A stretch of DNA of 64,000 nucleotides, taken from positions 124,001-188,000 of the forward strand of contig JAZRVF010000025.1 in the NCBI GenBank assembly GCA_045599005.1, in the 5' to 3' direction. The stretch's first letter is position 1. The number at the start of each line of letters is the position of its first letter. The notes beneath the pieces were generated by a model. It saw only the letters and a program-made list of their open reading frames with translations. It searched no databases and was not told where the DNA came from. Positions 25,158 through 34,541 of the stretch are shown piece after piece. A program made the translations under genes and the position numbers. The stretch comes from Treponema_I sp045599005. GTDB lineage: Bacteria; Spirochaetota; Spirochaetia; Treponematales; Treponemataceae.

Positions 25158-26374
25158 TGGATTTCTCCGGCATCAAAGGAAGTTTTTCCGCAGTCAATTG
25201 TGATTTCTCCTGTAGTTTTCCCGCCTGGACCATTTACACGGATTTTAGCTTTGTATTCGTAGGATTTCTCTTTGTAACGGTCATCATAAAAAGTGAGCCC
25301 GTTGCCCAGATTTGAAAAAAGTCCGTGGGTCACAATTGAATTGTTTGCCCCGTTTCCAATGGAGTTTGTATAAACCTGCGTAAGATTTGTCTGGTCAAAT
25401 CCATTTTCGTTTTTATCAAGAAGTTCAACGAGAACATTGTCGTCAAGTGTGGAACCGATTGAGAGGTTTGTCGGGGACATGGGGGAATTTCCTGAATTGA
25501 AAATCCGGCCGTTGATCGGTGGAAGATTGATCAGAGTAGGTTTCAGATAAACTGTCGTGTTGTAAGTTTTGCCTTTGACAGTCTTTTTTACAGTCTCATT
25601 GGTAGGCAGGAAATCGTAAGCATTTGCTTCTGTAGAATTCGGGTTGGGATATTCGCCTTTATAATATGACATTCTGTACCGGACTTTGTCAGATGAATCA
25701 TAAACATTTATTGAAACTTCAGGTTCATTGACTGTGCCGTCGTCCTTTAACCTTGGATATGAAACTGAAATTTTCCCGGTTCCGGAAACTGTCTGTGAAT
25801 AGACTCTTTTTCCATTTTTCTGAGGAACCGAAATCTCAACATTTAAAGGAATATTGATTGGGTTGTCCGAAGAAGTGTTTTTAAGATTGATGGTGATTTC
25901 AGTTGTGGAATAAATCTTTGTCAGTTCCTCATAAACTGTGTTTGATGAATTGTCGGACATGACCAAAGCCGGGGAGAGATTTTTTACAAGTCCGTAATCA
26001 TCGGAGTAATAAAGAAGGTAAACCTGTTTATAATCCCCGGTTTTACCGAATCTTGCGTCCTTTGTTTCCCAGAAGATTCCACTCAGTGAATAATTTCCGT
26101 TTGCGTTTGTAATTCCGCTTGCGACATAACTTCCGGATGAGGGTTTGAAAGAACTGTTCCCGTTCCAGGATCTGTAATCGCTGTCCCGTTGTTTTTCATC
26201 TGTGTAGGCATAAACCTGGACTCCTGAAATACCTTCCTTAGGAGTCATTGTGCTTTCTGAATCAACAATTGTTCCATTGATTCCACCGCTGAAAACCGCA
26301 GAACAACCTGCTGCCGAAAAAACAACAGAAAGAGTCAGAAACAGACAGAATAAAGAAATCAGTTTTGCTTTCAT
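25148..26374 (-). CDS. Lipoprotein with carboxypeptidase-regulatory-like domain, efflux operon
   Basis: The signal peptide ends in a lipobox (FSAAGC, Cys at about residue 24). The next segment, GGINGTIVDSESTMTPKEGI, then GVQVYAYTDE and GNYSLSGIFW, has the form of a carboxypeptidase-regulatory-like beta-sandwich (G-V-D-----P--G--V). Further beta-rich sequence follows with no recognised domain. GAGGTG lies 5 nt before the ATG. Standing between the RND pump and TolC suggests an envelope-assembly or docking role; this is inference. Confidence 0.75.
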   Translation of the reverse strand: MKAKLISLFCLFLTLSVVFSAAGCSAVFSGGINGTIVDSESTMTPKEGISGVQVYAYTDEKQRDSDYRSWNGNSSFKPSSGSYVASGITNANGNYSLSGIFWETKDARFGKTGDYKQVYLLYYSDDYGLVKNLSPALVMSDNSSNTVYEELTKIYSTTEITINLKNTSSDNPINIPLNVEISVPQKNGKRVYSQTVSGTGKISVSYPRLKDDGTVNEPEVSINVYDSSDKVRYRMSYYKGEYPNPNSTEANAYDFLPTNETVKKTVKGKTYNTTVYLKPTLINLPPINGRIFNSGNSPMSPTNLSIGSTLDDNVLVELLDKNENGFDQTNLTQVYTNSIGNGANNSIVTHGLFSNLGNGLTFYDDRYKEKSYEYKAKIRVNGPGGKTTGEITIDCGKTSFDAGEIQWP

Positions 26375-26422
26375 ATTTTCACCTCGGATTGAAACTTCGG
26401 AATTGCTTTCATATTAAAAACA

Positions 26423-29400
26423 TTAAAACCTGTTGATTTTGGATTTTGAGTAGACTGGAGTTCTGGAACTCTGCCTTCTTGAAGAAGGTTTCCGGACTTC
26501 TGTATCTTTTTTTGACAGATCATTGGTCTTTGTTTTTGCAGGAGCAGGAGATAGTCCTTTTCGCTCAGAGACAAAGTAAAGAATTGGAATGATAAAAAGG
26601 GTAATGACCGTAGAAGTTATCAAACCACCGGCAATGGCCTGTCCAAGAGGAGCATAAATCTCAGCACCTTCACCACTGGCAATCGCCATCGGAACAACTC
26701 CGAGCATTGTTGTCAGAGTTGTCATGAAAATCGGTCTGATTCGGCTGGAAGAACCGGATGCAATATCGGCGGCAAGAGTTTTCCAGTTTTCTGTATTGTC
26801 CGGAGCAGGTCTTTCTTTTCTCTGCTTTCTTAAAAGATTAATGTAATCAATCAGGATTATTCCATTGTTTACGACAACACCGGCCAATGCAATGACTCCC
26901 AGCAGAGAAAGCATACTGATTGTTGAGCCGAAAACAAGAAGACTTGCGATAACACCGATAAGACAGAAAGGAATTGCTGCCATGACAAGCAAAGGCTGGC
27001 GGAATTTCTCAAACTGGAGAACCATGACAGTGTAAACAAGGAAAACTGCTATTGCCAGGGCCTGAATCATTGGTGGCAGTGAATCACCAAGGAGTTCCAT
27101 CATTCCGCCTGTCTTGCTTTCAACACCCTGGGGAAGGGGATTCTGCGCAAGATAGGCATTCATTCTTGAGTTTACAGAAGATGCATCCTCACTGACCAAA
27201 GTTGCGGAAACTGTGATTGTCTTGCGCCGCTCAGTATGGTTGATCTGTGAAATACTTTTCTTGACATTGACGTCCGAAAGAGAAGCGAAAGAAACCTTTG
27301 TTCCTGCCATGGAAACAACGGAAATGTCCGCGATTGTGTCCCTTGTAATAGGTTTTTCGGTTATGTCGGAATACAGCCGGATTGCGTAACGGGTATCATC
27401 GGCTTCATTGCGGAAACGGCCGCAGTCAATTCCGTTGAAAAGGATGTTTGCGATCACACCGGCTTCATAACTGGTGATGCCCAAAGAACTCATGTAATCC
27501 TGGGACATGTCAATAATCATGGTGGCCGAATCAAAATTCGTATCAAGTGATGTAACAACAACATCCGGATCCTGTTTAAGCCGGTCCTGAATTCTCACAG
27601 CGGTTTCGTAAAGCAGATCCATGTCCTCACTTACAAGGGTCAGTCCGTAACCGCCGCCGCCTGAGACATAGCCGACCAGTTTGTCAAAACCACCGTTGGA
27701 AACAGTAACATCGCAATCCACCAGACCCTCAGAAAGTTTGTTCTGGACAAGGAGAATGATGTCATGTATATCTCTTTTTCTTTCGGCAACGGGAACAAGA
27801 ACAACATGCATGTAGGAAGCGTTGGGTGTGGAACTGGACATTAAGGATCCGTACTGAACACCCGTATAAACTGCTGTGCTCTGTACTTCCGGAACATTAT
27901 CCATGAGGATTCTGTAAGCCTGCCGCGTTTTTACATCAGTTTCATCCAATGTTTGCCCGACAGGCATATCAAGGGCAATGAAAAAATCACTGTTATCAGT
28001 TGATGGAATAAATGCCATACCGAGACCGCCGGTAATAAAGAGAGAAAAAAGAAGAATCAGTATGGCAACCAGAAGAACGAATTTCCAGGACTTCAAACTC
28101 CAGACCAGAGCTTTTCGGTAATAAACTTCGATTTTTTCAATTATCTGGTTGAATTTGGTGGCTTTCTGTTTTTTTCCCGAGAATTCCGGTTTGAGAATAA
28201 AACTCATAAGAAAGGGGACAACAGTTACTGAAACCAGAAAGGAAGCGCAGAGAGAAAAAATCAGGGTCAACGAAACATCTTTCAGGATCATTCCGACAAT
28301 GCCCGAAATCATTGAAATCGGCAGAAAAACAACGACTGTGGTTGCCGTACTTGCAAAAATTGCTCCGCCGACCTCGCTGGATCCAAGAAAAATCGCCTGG
28401 TTTCTTGTGTAAAGGAGTTTTCCTTCAGGAGACCGTTCTGTGTAGTGCCTGTAAACCTGCTCCAGAATAACGATTGAACCGTCAACAATCATTCCCAAGG
28501 CAACGACAAGGCCTGAAAGACTCATCAGGTTGACCGTTATTCCCGCAATTTTCATTCCTATGAAGGTGAACAGAATTGACAGGGGGATGGAAATCCCGAT
28601 GATCAAAGTTGTCCGCCAGTTGTTCAGAAACAGGAAAATGACAAGGATTGCAATGATGACACCGGAAATTCCTGATGAAATGACTGTTCTCAAAGATGCG
28701 CCCACAGTGCGGCTGTCATCGCTTATAATGTCAAAGCGCAATGCTCCGTCAGTTTCCTTTTCTGCCTGTGCAAGGACTTTTTTGATTTTATTGCAGACTG
28801 ACAGAGTATTTCCGTCAAGACGCTTTGAAACACTTACAAGAATCAGAGGATTTTCTCCGTCTGTCATGTAATTTTCTTCTTTCGGATAGGAGAGTGTAAC
28901 GTCAGCAATATCCCCAAGATGGACCACAACATTGTCTTTCCCGGCACCAACCGGCAATGCCTTCATATCTTCAAGTGAAGAAAAAGAACCGGAGTAACGG
29001 ATATCAATGTTTGACTGTTCAAAAGTCGCACTTCCCGAAGGCAGACTGACATTTCCGTAATTCAGAATCTGGTATACCTGAGTTACAGAAATCCCTTTTG
29101 CATTCAGATCCTGCAGGTGGAGCTTTACATCGGCCCTTAATTCTTTCCCACCGGAAAGAGAAACGCTTGAAACTCCTGAAATGGAAGTCAGTCTGGGCGT
29201 CAGAGTCTTGTTGATATATTCAGTGATTCTTCCTGTATCCCGTCCACCGGCCACAGAAAAAGTAAATATCGGAAGCATGCTTGCTCCACCGACCAAAGCA
29301 GTTGGAGTTCCAGCCAGTCCTTCGGGAAGGTCAGTCATTAACTGTGAGATTCTGTTGCGTACTTCCGGCAGCTGATCGTATGGATCGGCTCCATCCTGGA

Positions 29401-29683
29401 AAGTTATGGTGACCGTACAGACTGAGTTTTTTGAGACGCTGCTGATTGATTTGAAGTTCGGCAATGTCACAAAATCCGATTCCATGACTGATGCGATATC
29501 CTGTTCCACATCCTCTGCGTTTGCACCGGGATAAACAGAAACAACAATTACAGAAGGCATGGAAATGTCTGACATGAACTCAACATTTGTTGTCGAAACT
29601 GAAAATATACCGAAAGCGATCAGTACAATCAGAAGCATTGCTATAACAGCAGGATGTTTGACAGAAAATTCAGACAGTTTCAC
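26423..29683 (-). CDS. RND-family efflux transporter (AcrB/HAE1-like inner-membrane pump)
   Basis: The 1086-residue pump has the RND architecture: a first membrane span (HPAVIAMLLIVLIAFGIFSV), a periplasmic porter domain, spans 2-6 with VNLMSLSGLVVALGMIVDGS IVILEQVY (the TM4 acidic region), a second porter domain, and spans 8-12 (ISMLSLLGVIALAGVVVNNG). The length is typical. The C-terminal tail is basic and unusually long (KTKTNDLSKKDTEVRKPSSR). Its start overlaps the MFP stop (ATGA). Substrates cannot be predicted. Confidence 0.95.
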   Translation of the reverse strand: MKLSEFSVKHPAVIAMLLIVLIAFGIFSVSTTNVEFMSDISMPSVIVVSVYPGANAEDVEQDIASVMESDFVTLPNFKSISSVSKNSVCTVTITFQDGADPYDQLPEVRNRISQLMTDLPEGLAGTPTALVGGASMLPIFTFSVAGGRDTGRITEYINKTLTPRLTSISGVSSVSLSGGKELRADVKLHLQDLNAKGISVTQVYQILNYGNVSLPSGSATFEQSNIDIRYSGSFSSLEDMKALPVGAGKDNVVVHLGDIADVTLSYPKEENYMTDGENPLILVSVSKRLDGNTLSVCNKIKKVLAQAEKETDGALRFDIISDDSRTVGASLRTVISSGISGVIIAILVIFLFLNNWRTTLIIGISIPLSILFTFIGMKIAGITVNLMSLSGLVVALGMIVDGSIVILEQVYRHYTERSPEGKLLYTRNQAIFLGSSEVGGAIFASTATTVVVFLPISMISGIVGMILKDVSLTLIFSLCASFLVSVTVVPFLMSFILKPEFSGKKQKATKFNQIIEKIEVYYRKALVWSLKSWKFVLLVAILILLFSLFITGGLGMAFIPSTDNSDFFIALDMPVGQTLDETDVKTRQAYRILMDNVPEVQSTAVYTGVQYGSLMSSSTPNASYMHVVLVPVAERKRDIHDIILLVQNKLSEGLVDCDVTVSNGGFDKLVGYVSGGGGYGLTLVSEDMDLLYETAVRIQDRLKQDPDVVVTSLDTNFDSATMIIDMSQDYMSSLGITSYEAGVIANILFNGIDCGRFRNEADDTRYAIRLYSDITEKPITRDTIADISVVSMAGTKVSFASLSDVNVKKSISQINHTERRKTITVSATLVSEDASSVNSRMNAYLAQNPLPQGVESKTGGMMELLGDSLPPMIQALAIAVFLVYTVMVLQFEKFRQPLLVMAAIPFCLIGVIASLLVFGSTISMLSLLGVIALAGVVVNNGIILIDYINLLRKQRKERPAPDNTENWKTLAADIASGSSSRIRPIFMTTLTTMLGVVPMAIASGEGAEIYAPLGQAIAGGLITSTVITLFIIPILYFVSERKGLSPAPAKTKTNDLSKKDTEVRKPSSRRQSSRTPVYSKSKINRF

Positions 29684-30783
29684 GGGACATAGACCTTTCT
29701 TTCTACAACGTTTACTTTCTGTCCGTCAAATACAGAGTTCTGCCCGTCGGAAATGAAATAATAATTCTCATACTCTTTTGGAACAATAAAGGAGTCTTTG
29801 TCCGAAGCTTCCGGGGTAAAGTCAAGATATACAGCTGTTTCTCCTGATTCATCGAACACGTAACAGGAACCGTCCGTTTTTCTTACACTGTGAGGAAGAA
29901 CAGGGACATTCTCGTGTTTCCTGAAGTTCACCTGTATTGAAACATACATTCCGGGTCGGAAATCGGTAGAGATGTAAGACCCGTCTTCAGTTTTCAAAGA
30001 AAAAACAGCCTGGAAAGTTTTAGAATCAGCCTGGATATAAGGAGAGATTGTCTCAAGTGTTCCAATGCACTTTGCACTGTCTGAGAAACCTTCTGTTCCG
30101 GGTCGTGTGATAACAGCCTCCAATGTGCTGCGTCCCTTTCTGAAAAGGCTGTAATATTTTTCAGGAACAGAAAGTCTGATCACCTGCTGCTCAAGGTCGG
30201 TGATGACATAAAGGGGCTGTGCAGAGGATGCGATGTTGCCTTTTGCCTGTGGGGCCTGAAGAATTGTACCGTTTACCGGAGATGTTACAGTTGCGTATCC
30301 AAGCTGGACTTCAGCAAGATCAAGCTGTGCCTTTGCGGCATCACGCTGAGCCTTCACTGTGTCATAATCCTGTCGGCTTGCGGCACCGGAATTGTAGAGG
30401 TTCTCAATACGGTTGTAGGTGCTCTGGTAACCCAGATACGCAGCCTCAGCCTGTAGTTTTGTCTGCAGGAAGGGAGCATCATCAATTTTTGCCAAAGTCT
30501 GACCTTTCCAGACATAATCACCGGCTTTGTAAGGGTAGGAAGTCAGTGTGCCGCTTACAAGAGGAACGACAGCTATCAGGTCTTTTGCCTCAACAAATCC
30601 GGACATAGTAATGGATTCTGTAACAGTTGCAAGCCCCGGTTTCATTAAGACAACTGAAGTTTTTGGAATTGGGGTTTCTTTTGGAGACTTTGCATAAAGA
30701 AAAAGATAGACAGCAGAAAAAAGAACCAAAGCAACGCAAAGTGCTATAATGTATTTAAGGTAATAACGCTGTTTCTTTTTCAA
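29680..30783 (-). CDS. Periplasmic adaptor (membrane fusion protein) of the RND pump
   Basis: One N-terminal membrane anchor (IIALCVALVLFSAVYLFLYA) is followed by the lipoyl/barrel-sandwich halves (VPLVSGTLTSYPYKAGDYV, GYATVTSPVNGTILQAPQAK) around a helical hairpin (NRIENLYNSGAASRQDYDTV). A beta-barrel part with DFRPGMYVSIQV follows. The 367-residue size is normal. It links the RND pump to TolC. It overlaps both neighbours by 4 nt (ATGA), so translation is tightly coupled. Confidence 0.93.
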   Translation of the reverse strand: MKKKQRYYLKYIIALCVALVLFSAVYLFLYAKSPKETPIPKTSVVLMKPGLATVTESITMSGFVEAKDLIAVVPLVSGTLTSYPYKAGDYVWKGQTLAKIDDAPFLQTKLQAEAAYLGYQSTYNRIENLYNSGAASRQDYDTVKAQRDAAKAQLDLAEVQLGYATVTSPVNGTILQAPQAKGNIASSAQPLYVITDLEQQVIRLSVPEKYYSLFRKGRSTLEAVITRPGTEGFSDSAKCIGTLETISPYIQADSKTFQAVFSLKTEDGSYISTDFRPGMYVSIQVNFRKHENVPVLPHSVRKTDGSCYVFDESGETAVYLDFTPEASDKDSFIVPKEYENYYFISDGQNSVFDGQKVNVVERKVYVP

Positions 30784-32462
30784 AAAGTGAACTCCATTAA
30801 AGCTGAAAGACCTTGTGCGGCTTCAGTTTTTGTCGGAAGCCAGAAATATCTGCTTCCTAATTTATCAATAAGGAATTCGGCCTGATTTCCAGATTTAAAT
30901 TCCTGGATCGCTGATTCAAGGTCCTGCAAGAATAATTCAGTGTCAACGTCAATATCAATCTGATTTGACTCAATCCCTGAAAGTTTATATCGGTCTGATT
31001 TCCAGGAAACGGTGACAAGATCGTTCTCTTCCATAACCGAGATGACCTGTCCGCCTTCATTGAAAATAAGGTAATAATGTACTTTAAATGTGTAACCCGG
31101 GTGAACAGGGTTTTCTGTGGAATCTGTGTCAACCAAAGTATAATTCAAGTTTGTAATTCCGAAGAAAGCTGCAGTCTGAGGATTCTTTATGTGCAGCCAT
31201 TGGCCTGGGGTATAGGTTTTCACAGACTCGTAGGATTCTCTGACTTTTGAAGTCACATAATACCCGACAATAAGATTTGAATAAGGATCTGCCACTTTGC
31301 TGAATCTGGAGGCATCCATAGCGTTTGTGTCCATGGTGTTCATCGCGTTGTAGAACATTTCCACAACTTCATCCGGTTCCAGGCCTTTTGTGGAAGCTCC
31401 GTTGGCTTTGTCACGGATAAAGGTCACCAGAAAAAAGAGAAGAATGACTGACACAACGCATCCCACTTTAAGTTGTGAAGAATATTTCCGGAAAAAACGT
31501 TTGGTCTTTGTCTGTTTTGAGAAAGAGATCCAGTCAGGATCATTCCGGTAATCAAGGACTTTTCTTTCGGAAAATGAGGGGATTTCAGGAATTACTTTTG
31601 ATTTATCACCCAAATCTTCTGACATGCCTTTGGATTGACGGACCTGTTTTGCTTTCTCAGCTTTTTTTCGCTTTTTTTCTGAAAGCTGGACAGGAGCGGA
31701 ACAGCGAAGATTATGATTGATTATGCTGAATAATTCCTTTGTCCCTGGTTCGCAAGTAACAATTTTTTCAAGCGGAATGAAATTATGATCAAAAAAATCA
31801 GCGGCACGTTTCTGTCTGTCTTTTTCAGGGAAAGGTTTTGTTCCGGCAAGAACATCATAGGCATAAGCGGCCAGAGTGAAACGTTTTGCCTCAAGTCCTG
31901 AAAGGGCAGTGTTCTTCCAGCAGCCGTCATATTCAGAAGAAAGATTTTCCAGCCTGGAATCAAGTGAATGCTGAAGAATGGAACTGGGAAGATAAAGAAC
32001 ACTTCCGTCTTCAGCAAACAGAATTCCCATGGGACCGTTCTGAGGGAGAGAACCTCCCGGTATTCTTTCTCCGTAGTCCAGGGCATACTCCTCAATCTTA
32101 CAGAGGAGATTTACGGCCTTAGTTGCTTTTTCAATTGCAGAAGCAGAAGGTTTTCGATCCTGATTTGATTCATTTGCTTCTTCTGCCTCTGAAAGAATTT
32201 CATAAAGCGGGACACCGTCAAAAGCGGGCCCGCTTACAAAAACTGATTCTGTTTTGCGCCCTAAAGCAGGTTCAGCATAAGATTCTGTCCAATTATATGG
32301 TTCAAAAGAAAATGCATCTCCTTTTTCTGGGCGCACGATTACGCCAGGCTCTGCAAAATACTGCATGAGTTTTGTCTGTGCAGCTTCCCTTTCTGAAATT
32401 GCTGTATCAAGGATTAATTTCTCATCTTCCAGAATAAGCAGGCGGTTGGCGTAAGTTTTCAT
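30780..32462 (-). CDS. Membrane protein with a kinase-like N-terminal region, function unknown
   Basis: The 560-residue protein has a cytoplasmic N-terminal part (about 1-330), one membrane span (VGCVVSVILLFFLVTFIRDK, about residue 345) and an extracytoplasmic C-terminal part (about 370-560). In the N-terminal part, GPMGILFAEDGSVLYLPSSI and AKRFTLAAYAYDVLAGTKPF are reminiscent of the C-lobe of Ser/Thr kinases. No Gly-loop, HRD or DFG motif is seen, so any kinase fold would be degenerate. TGATG couples it to hflC and ATGA to the MFP gene, placing it at the centre of the operon. Confidence 0.7.
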   Translation of the reverse strand: MKTYANRLLILEDEKLILDTAISEREAAQTKLMQYFAEPGVIVRPEKGDAFSFEPYNWTESYAEPALGRKTESVFVSGPAFDGVPLYEILSEAEEANESNQDRKPSASAIEKATKAVNLLCKIEEYALDYGERIPGGSLPQNGPMGILFAEDGSVLYLPSSILQHSLDSRLENLSSEYDGCWKNTALSGLEAKRFTLAAYAYDVLAGTKPFPEKDRQKRAADFFDHNFIPLEKIVTCEPGTKELFSIINHNLRCSAPVQLSEKKRKKAEKAKQVRQSKGMSEDLGDKSKVIPEIPSFSERKVLDYRNDPDWISFSKQTKTKRFFRKYSSQLKVGCVVSVILLFFLVTFIRDKANGASTKGLEPDEVVEMFYNAMNTMDTNAMDASRFSKVADPYSNLIVGYYVTSKVRESYESVKTYTPGQWLHIKNPQTAAFFGITNLNYTLVDTDSTENPVHPGYTFKVHYYLIFNEGGQVISVMEENDLVTVSWKSDRYKLSGIESNQIDIDVDTELFLQDLESAIQEFKSGNQAEFLIDKLGSRYFWLPTKTEAAQGLSALMEFTF

Positions 32463-33454
32463 CAGCGTTTTCCTTCCGGTGAATAAAGATAATCAAAGTA
32501 GCTCAGGTCTGTACTGAGTGTGATATCAAAATTCTTCATTGTGGATTTATAGGATTCAAGACTTTTCCAGAAAGTGTAGAATTCAGGATCCACATCATAG
32601 GCAGCGGCATAAATTGCTGTTGCTGTAGCATCAGCGTTACCTTTGATCTCTTCTGATTTGCGGTAAGCTTCTGATTCAATTGTCAGTTTGTCTTTTTCAA
32701 GTTTACCGAGCCAATCAGCTTTTCGTCCTTCACCAACAGAGCGGTAAGCCTGTGCAACCTGATTGCGCTCCTTGATCATTCGGTTGTAAACGCTTTCTGT
32801 CATTTCGTCAGAGTATTTTATCTGGCGTGGAACAATATCAATCAGTTCAATTCCGTATTCACCCATCATTTTGCGGGCATCTTCTGCCATTTCAACTGTA
32901 AGGCGACGGCGGCCTTTGGAAACTGATTCAGATGTGGTCTTTGCATTTACCAGTGAGTCAATCTGGGCTGCTGTGTCTTCATCAGCAGATGACAGAGCAG
33001 CTTCTTCTGAAGTACTGTCAATTTCATTGATAAGGTTTGAAGACCTGATGATTTCGCTGAGACGGTTCTGTGTAATGATTGTTCTTGTGGAAGAATCAAT
33101 AACATCACTCAATCTTGTGAAAGCATTCTCCAGGGTCTTGAAAGACTGGTAGAATTTGATCGGGTCAGAGATTCTCCAGCGGCTTGTTGTGTCAACAATA
33201 ATAAACTGATTTTCTTTTGAGGGAATTCTCTGGGGATCTCCATCAAGTGAAAGAATCATTTTGGGATATGTTGTCACCTGGTCCACGAAGGGAATCTTGA
33301 AGTGAAGACCAGCATCTGTATGAGCGTCAACAATTTCACCGAAACGGGTCACGACAACCTGTTCTGTCTCACTTACTGTGTAAAGAGGACCCATCATAAG
33401 GAAAACGACAACAGCAGCAAGTATGATCAAAAGTGTTACAATTAGTTTTTTCAT
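32462..33454 (-). CDS. hflC: HflC-like SPFH/band-7 protease modulator
   Basis: The N-terminal anchor (LIVTLLIILAAVVVFLMMGP) is followed by a band-7 domain (SETEQVVVTRFGEIVDAHTD, AGLHFKIPFVDQVTTYPK). A coiled-coil tail with MIKERNQVAQAYRSVGEGRK, then ADWLGKLEKDKLTIESEAYR, completes the HflC pattern. HflC and HflK form a periplasmic ring around FtsH. The 330-residue length is typical. It follows hflK by 16 nt. Confidence 0.93.
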   Translation of the reverse strand: MKKLIVTLLIILAAVVVFLMMGPLYTVSETEQVVVTRFGEIVDAHTDAGLHFKIPFVDQVTTYPKMILSLDGDPQRIPSKENQFIIVDTTSRWRISDPIKFYQSFKTLENAFTRLSDVIDSSTRTIITQNRLSEIIRSSNLINEIDSTSEEAALSSADEDTAAQIDSLVNAKTTSESVSKGRRRLTVEMAEDARKMMGEYGIELIDIVPRQIKYSDEMTESVYNRMIKERNQVAQAYRSVGEGRKADWLGKLEKDKLTIESEAYRKSEEIKGNADATATAIYAAAYDVDPEFYTFWKSLESYKSTMKNFDITLSTDLSYFDYLYSPEGKR

Positions 33455-33470
33455 TTCAATTTCCTCCTGC

Positions 33471-34436
33471 TCAGTTGGTTCCCAGATTCTTCAAAGGCAG
33501 AACGTTCTCAAGGTTTTTGTCGATAAGAGTTGTGCCTTTGCGGTTCTCAAAGATTTCATCCATTGTCTCAAGGTAAAGACGTTCCCGTGTGATTTCCGGG
33601 GCCTTCTTGTATTCTTCATAAACTGAAGTGAAACGGGCCACATCACCCTGTGCTTTGTTCACGCGCTCAACTGCATAACCTTCAGCAACCTGGATTTCTT
33701 TGTCTGCGTTACCTTGTGCAAGAGGAATCTGTGCATTGTATGCTTCTTTTCCTTCGTTGATATAGCGTTCCATATCCTGACTTGCTTTGTTGACGTCTTC
33801 AAAAGCGTCCTGAACACCGGTGGGAGGAACAATGTTCTGCAGTTTAACACCTATGACATTGATTCCAAGACCCAGCATGTCAAAATTGGCATTCATCTGT
33901 TCCAGGGCAAGGTTCTCAATGTTTGTGCGTTCTGCACCCATAACTTCAAGAATTGCTCTGTCACCGACCAATGTGTTTACCACAGACTGTGAAATGTCGC
34001 GGATTGTCTGTGTTGTGTCTTTTACGTTGAAAAGCCAGGCAGCGGGATCAACAATCCGGTACTGGATGATCCATTCAACATCAACAATGTTCAGGTCACC
34101 GGTGAGCATGGTTGACTCTTTTGTGATGCCATTGCTGTATTGATTTGATGTTCCTGTTTTAATTGTTCTGAATCCGAACTGTTCAGTCTGGACAACTTTT
34201 ACCGGGACTGTATAACTTTTGTCGATTCCGAAAGGAATCTTGAACTGAAGACCGGAACCGACAGTTTTATAGTATTTTCCGAAACGGGTAATTACAGCCT
34301 GTTCAGTTTCATCGACCACAAACATTCCTGTTGATACGATTACAACTGCAAAAATTACAATCAAAGCCAAAAGAACAAACAGCGGGCTGTTTATTCTTTT
34401 CTTTTTTTTGGGTTTTTCACTGACTTGATCGTCCAT
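33471..34436 (-). CDS. hflK: HflK-like SPFH/band-7 protease modulator
   Basis: The 321-residue protein has an N-terminal membrane span (LFVLLALIVIFAVVIVSTGM), a band-7 domain beginning VDETEQAVITRFGKYYKTVG, VEWIIQYRIVDPAAWLFNV (an HflK motif) and QMNANFDMLGLGINVIGVKL, then a coiled-coil tail. It lacks the glycine-rich N-terminus of enterobacterial HflK. AGGAGG precedes the ATG. It is the first gene of a seven-gene operon that continues through the RND/TolC pump. Confidence 0.93.
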   Translation of the reverse strand: MDDQVSEKPKKKKRINSPLFVLLALIVIFAVVIVSTGMFVVDETEQAVITRFGKYYKTVGSGLQFKIPFGIDKSYTVPVKVVQTEQFGFRTIKTGTSNQYSNGITKESTMLTGDLNIVDVEWIIQYRIVDPAAWLFNVKDTTQTIRDISQSVVNTLVGDRAILEVMGAERTNIENLALEQMNANFDMLGLGINVIGVKLQNIVPPTGVQDAFEDVNKASQDMERYINEGKEAYNAQIPLAQGNADKEIQVAEGYAVERVNKAQGDVARFTSVYEEYKKAPEITRERLYLETMDEIFENRKGTTLIDKNLENVLPLKNLGTN

Positions 34437-34460
34437 GACAAAGCCTCCTGAAAAAATAGT

Positions 34461-34489
34461 ACTTTATAAAACTACGAACATTTTCACAA
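34461..34489 (-). promoter_or_regulatory. Promoter of the hflK-to-tolC operon
   Basis: TTGTGA (34489-34484), a 17-nt spacer and TAAAGT (34466-34461), 24 nt before ATG 34436. The short leader contains AGGAGG. No other promoter-like spacing was seen between the operon's genes, which overlap or nearly so except for 48 nt before the lipoprotein. Confidence 0.6.
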
Positions 34490-34541
34490 AAATACAATAA
34501 CAAATGATGTTTTTGCGAAAAATTTTTTTAGGAGCCTAGAA

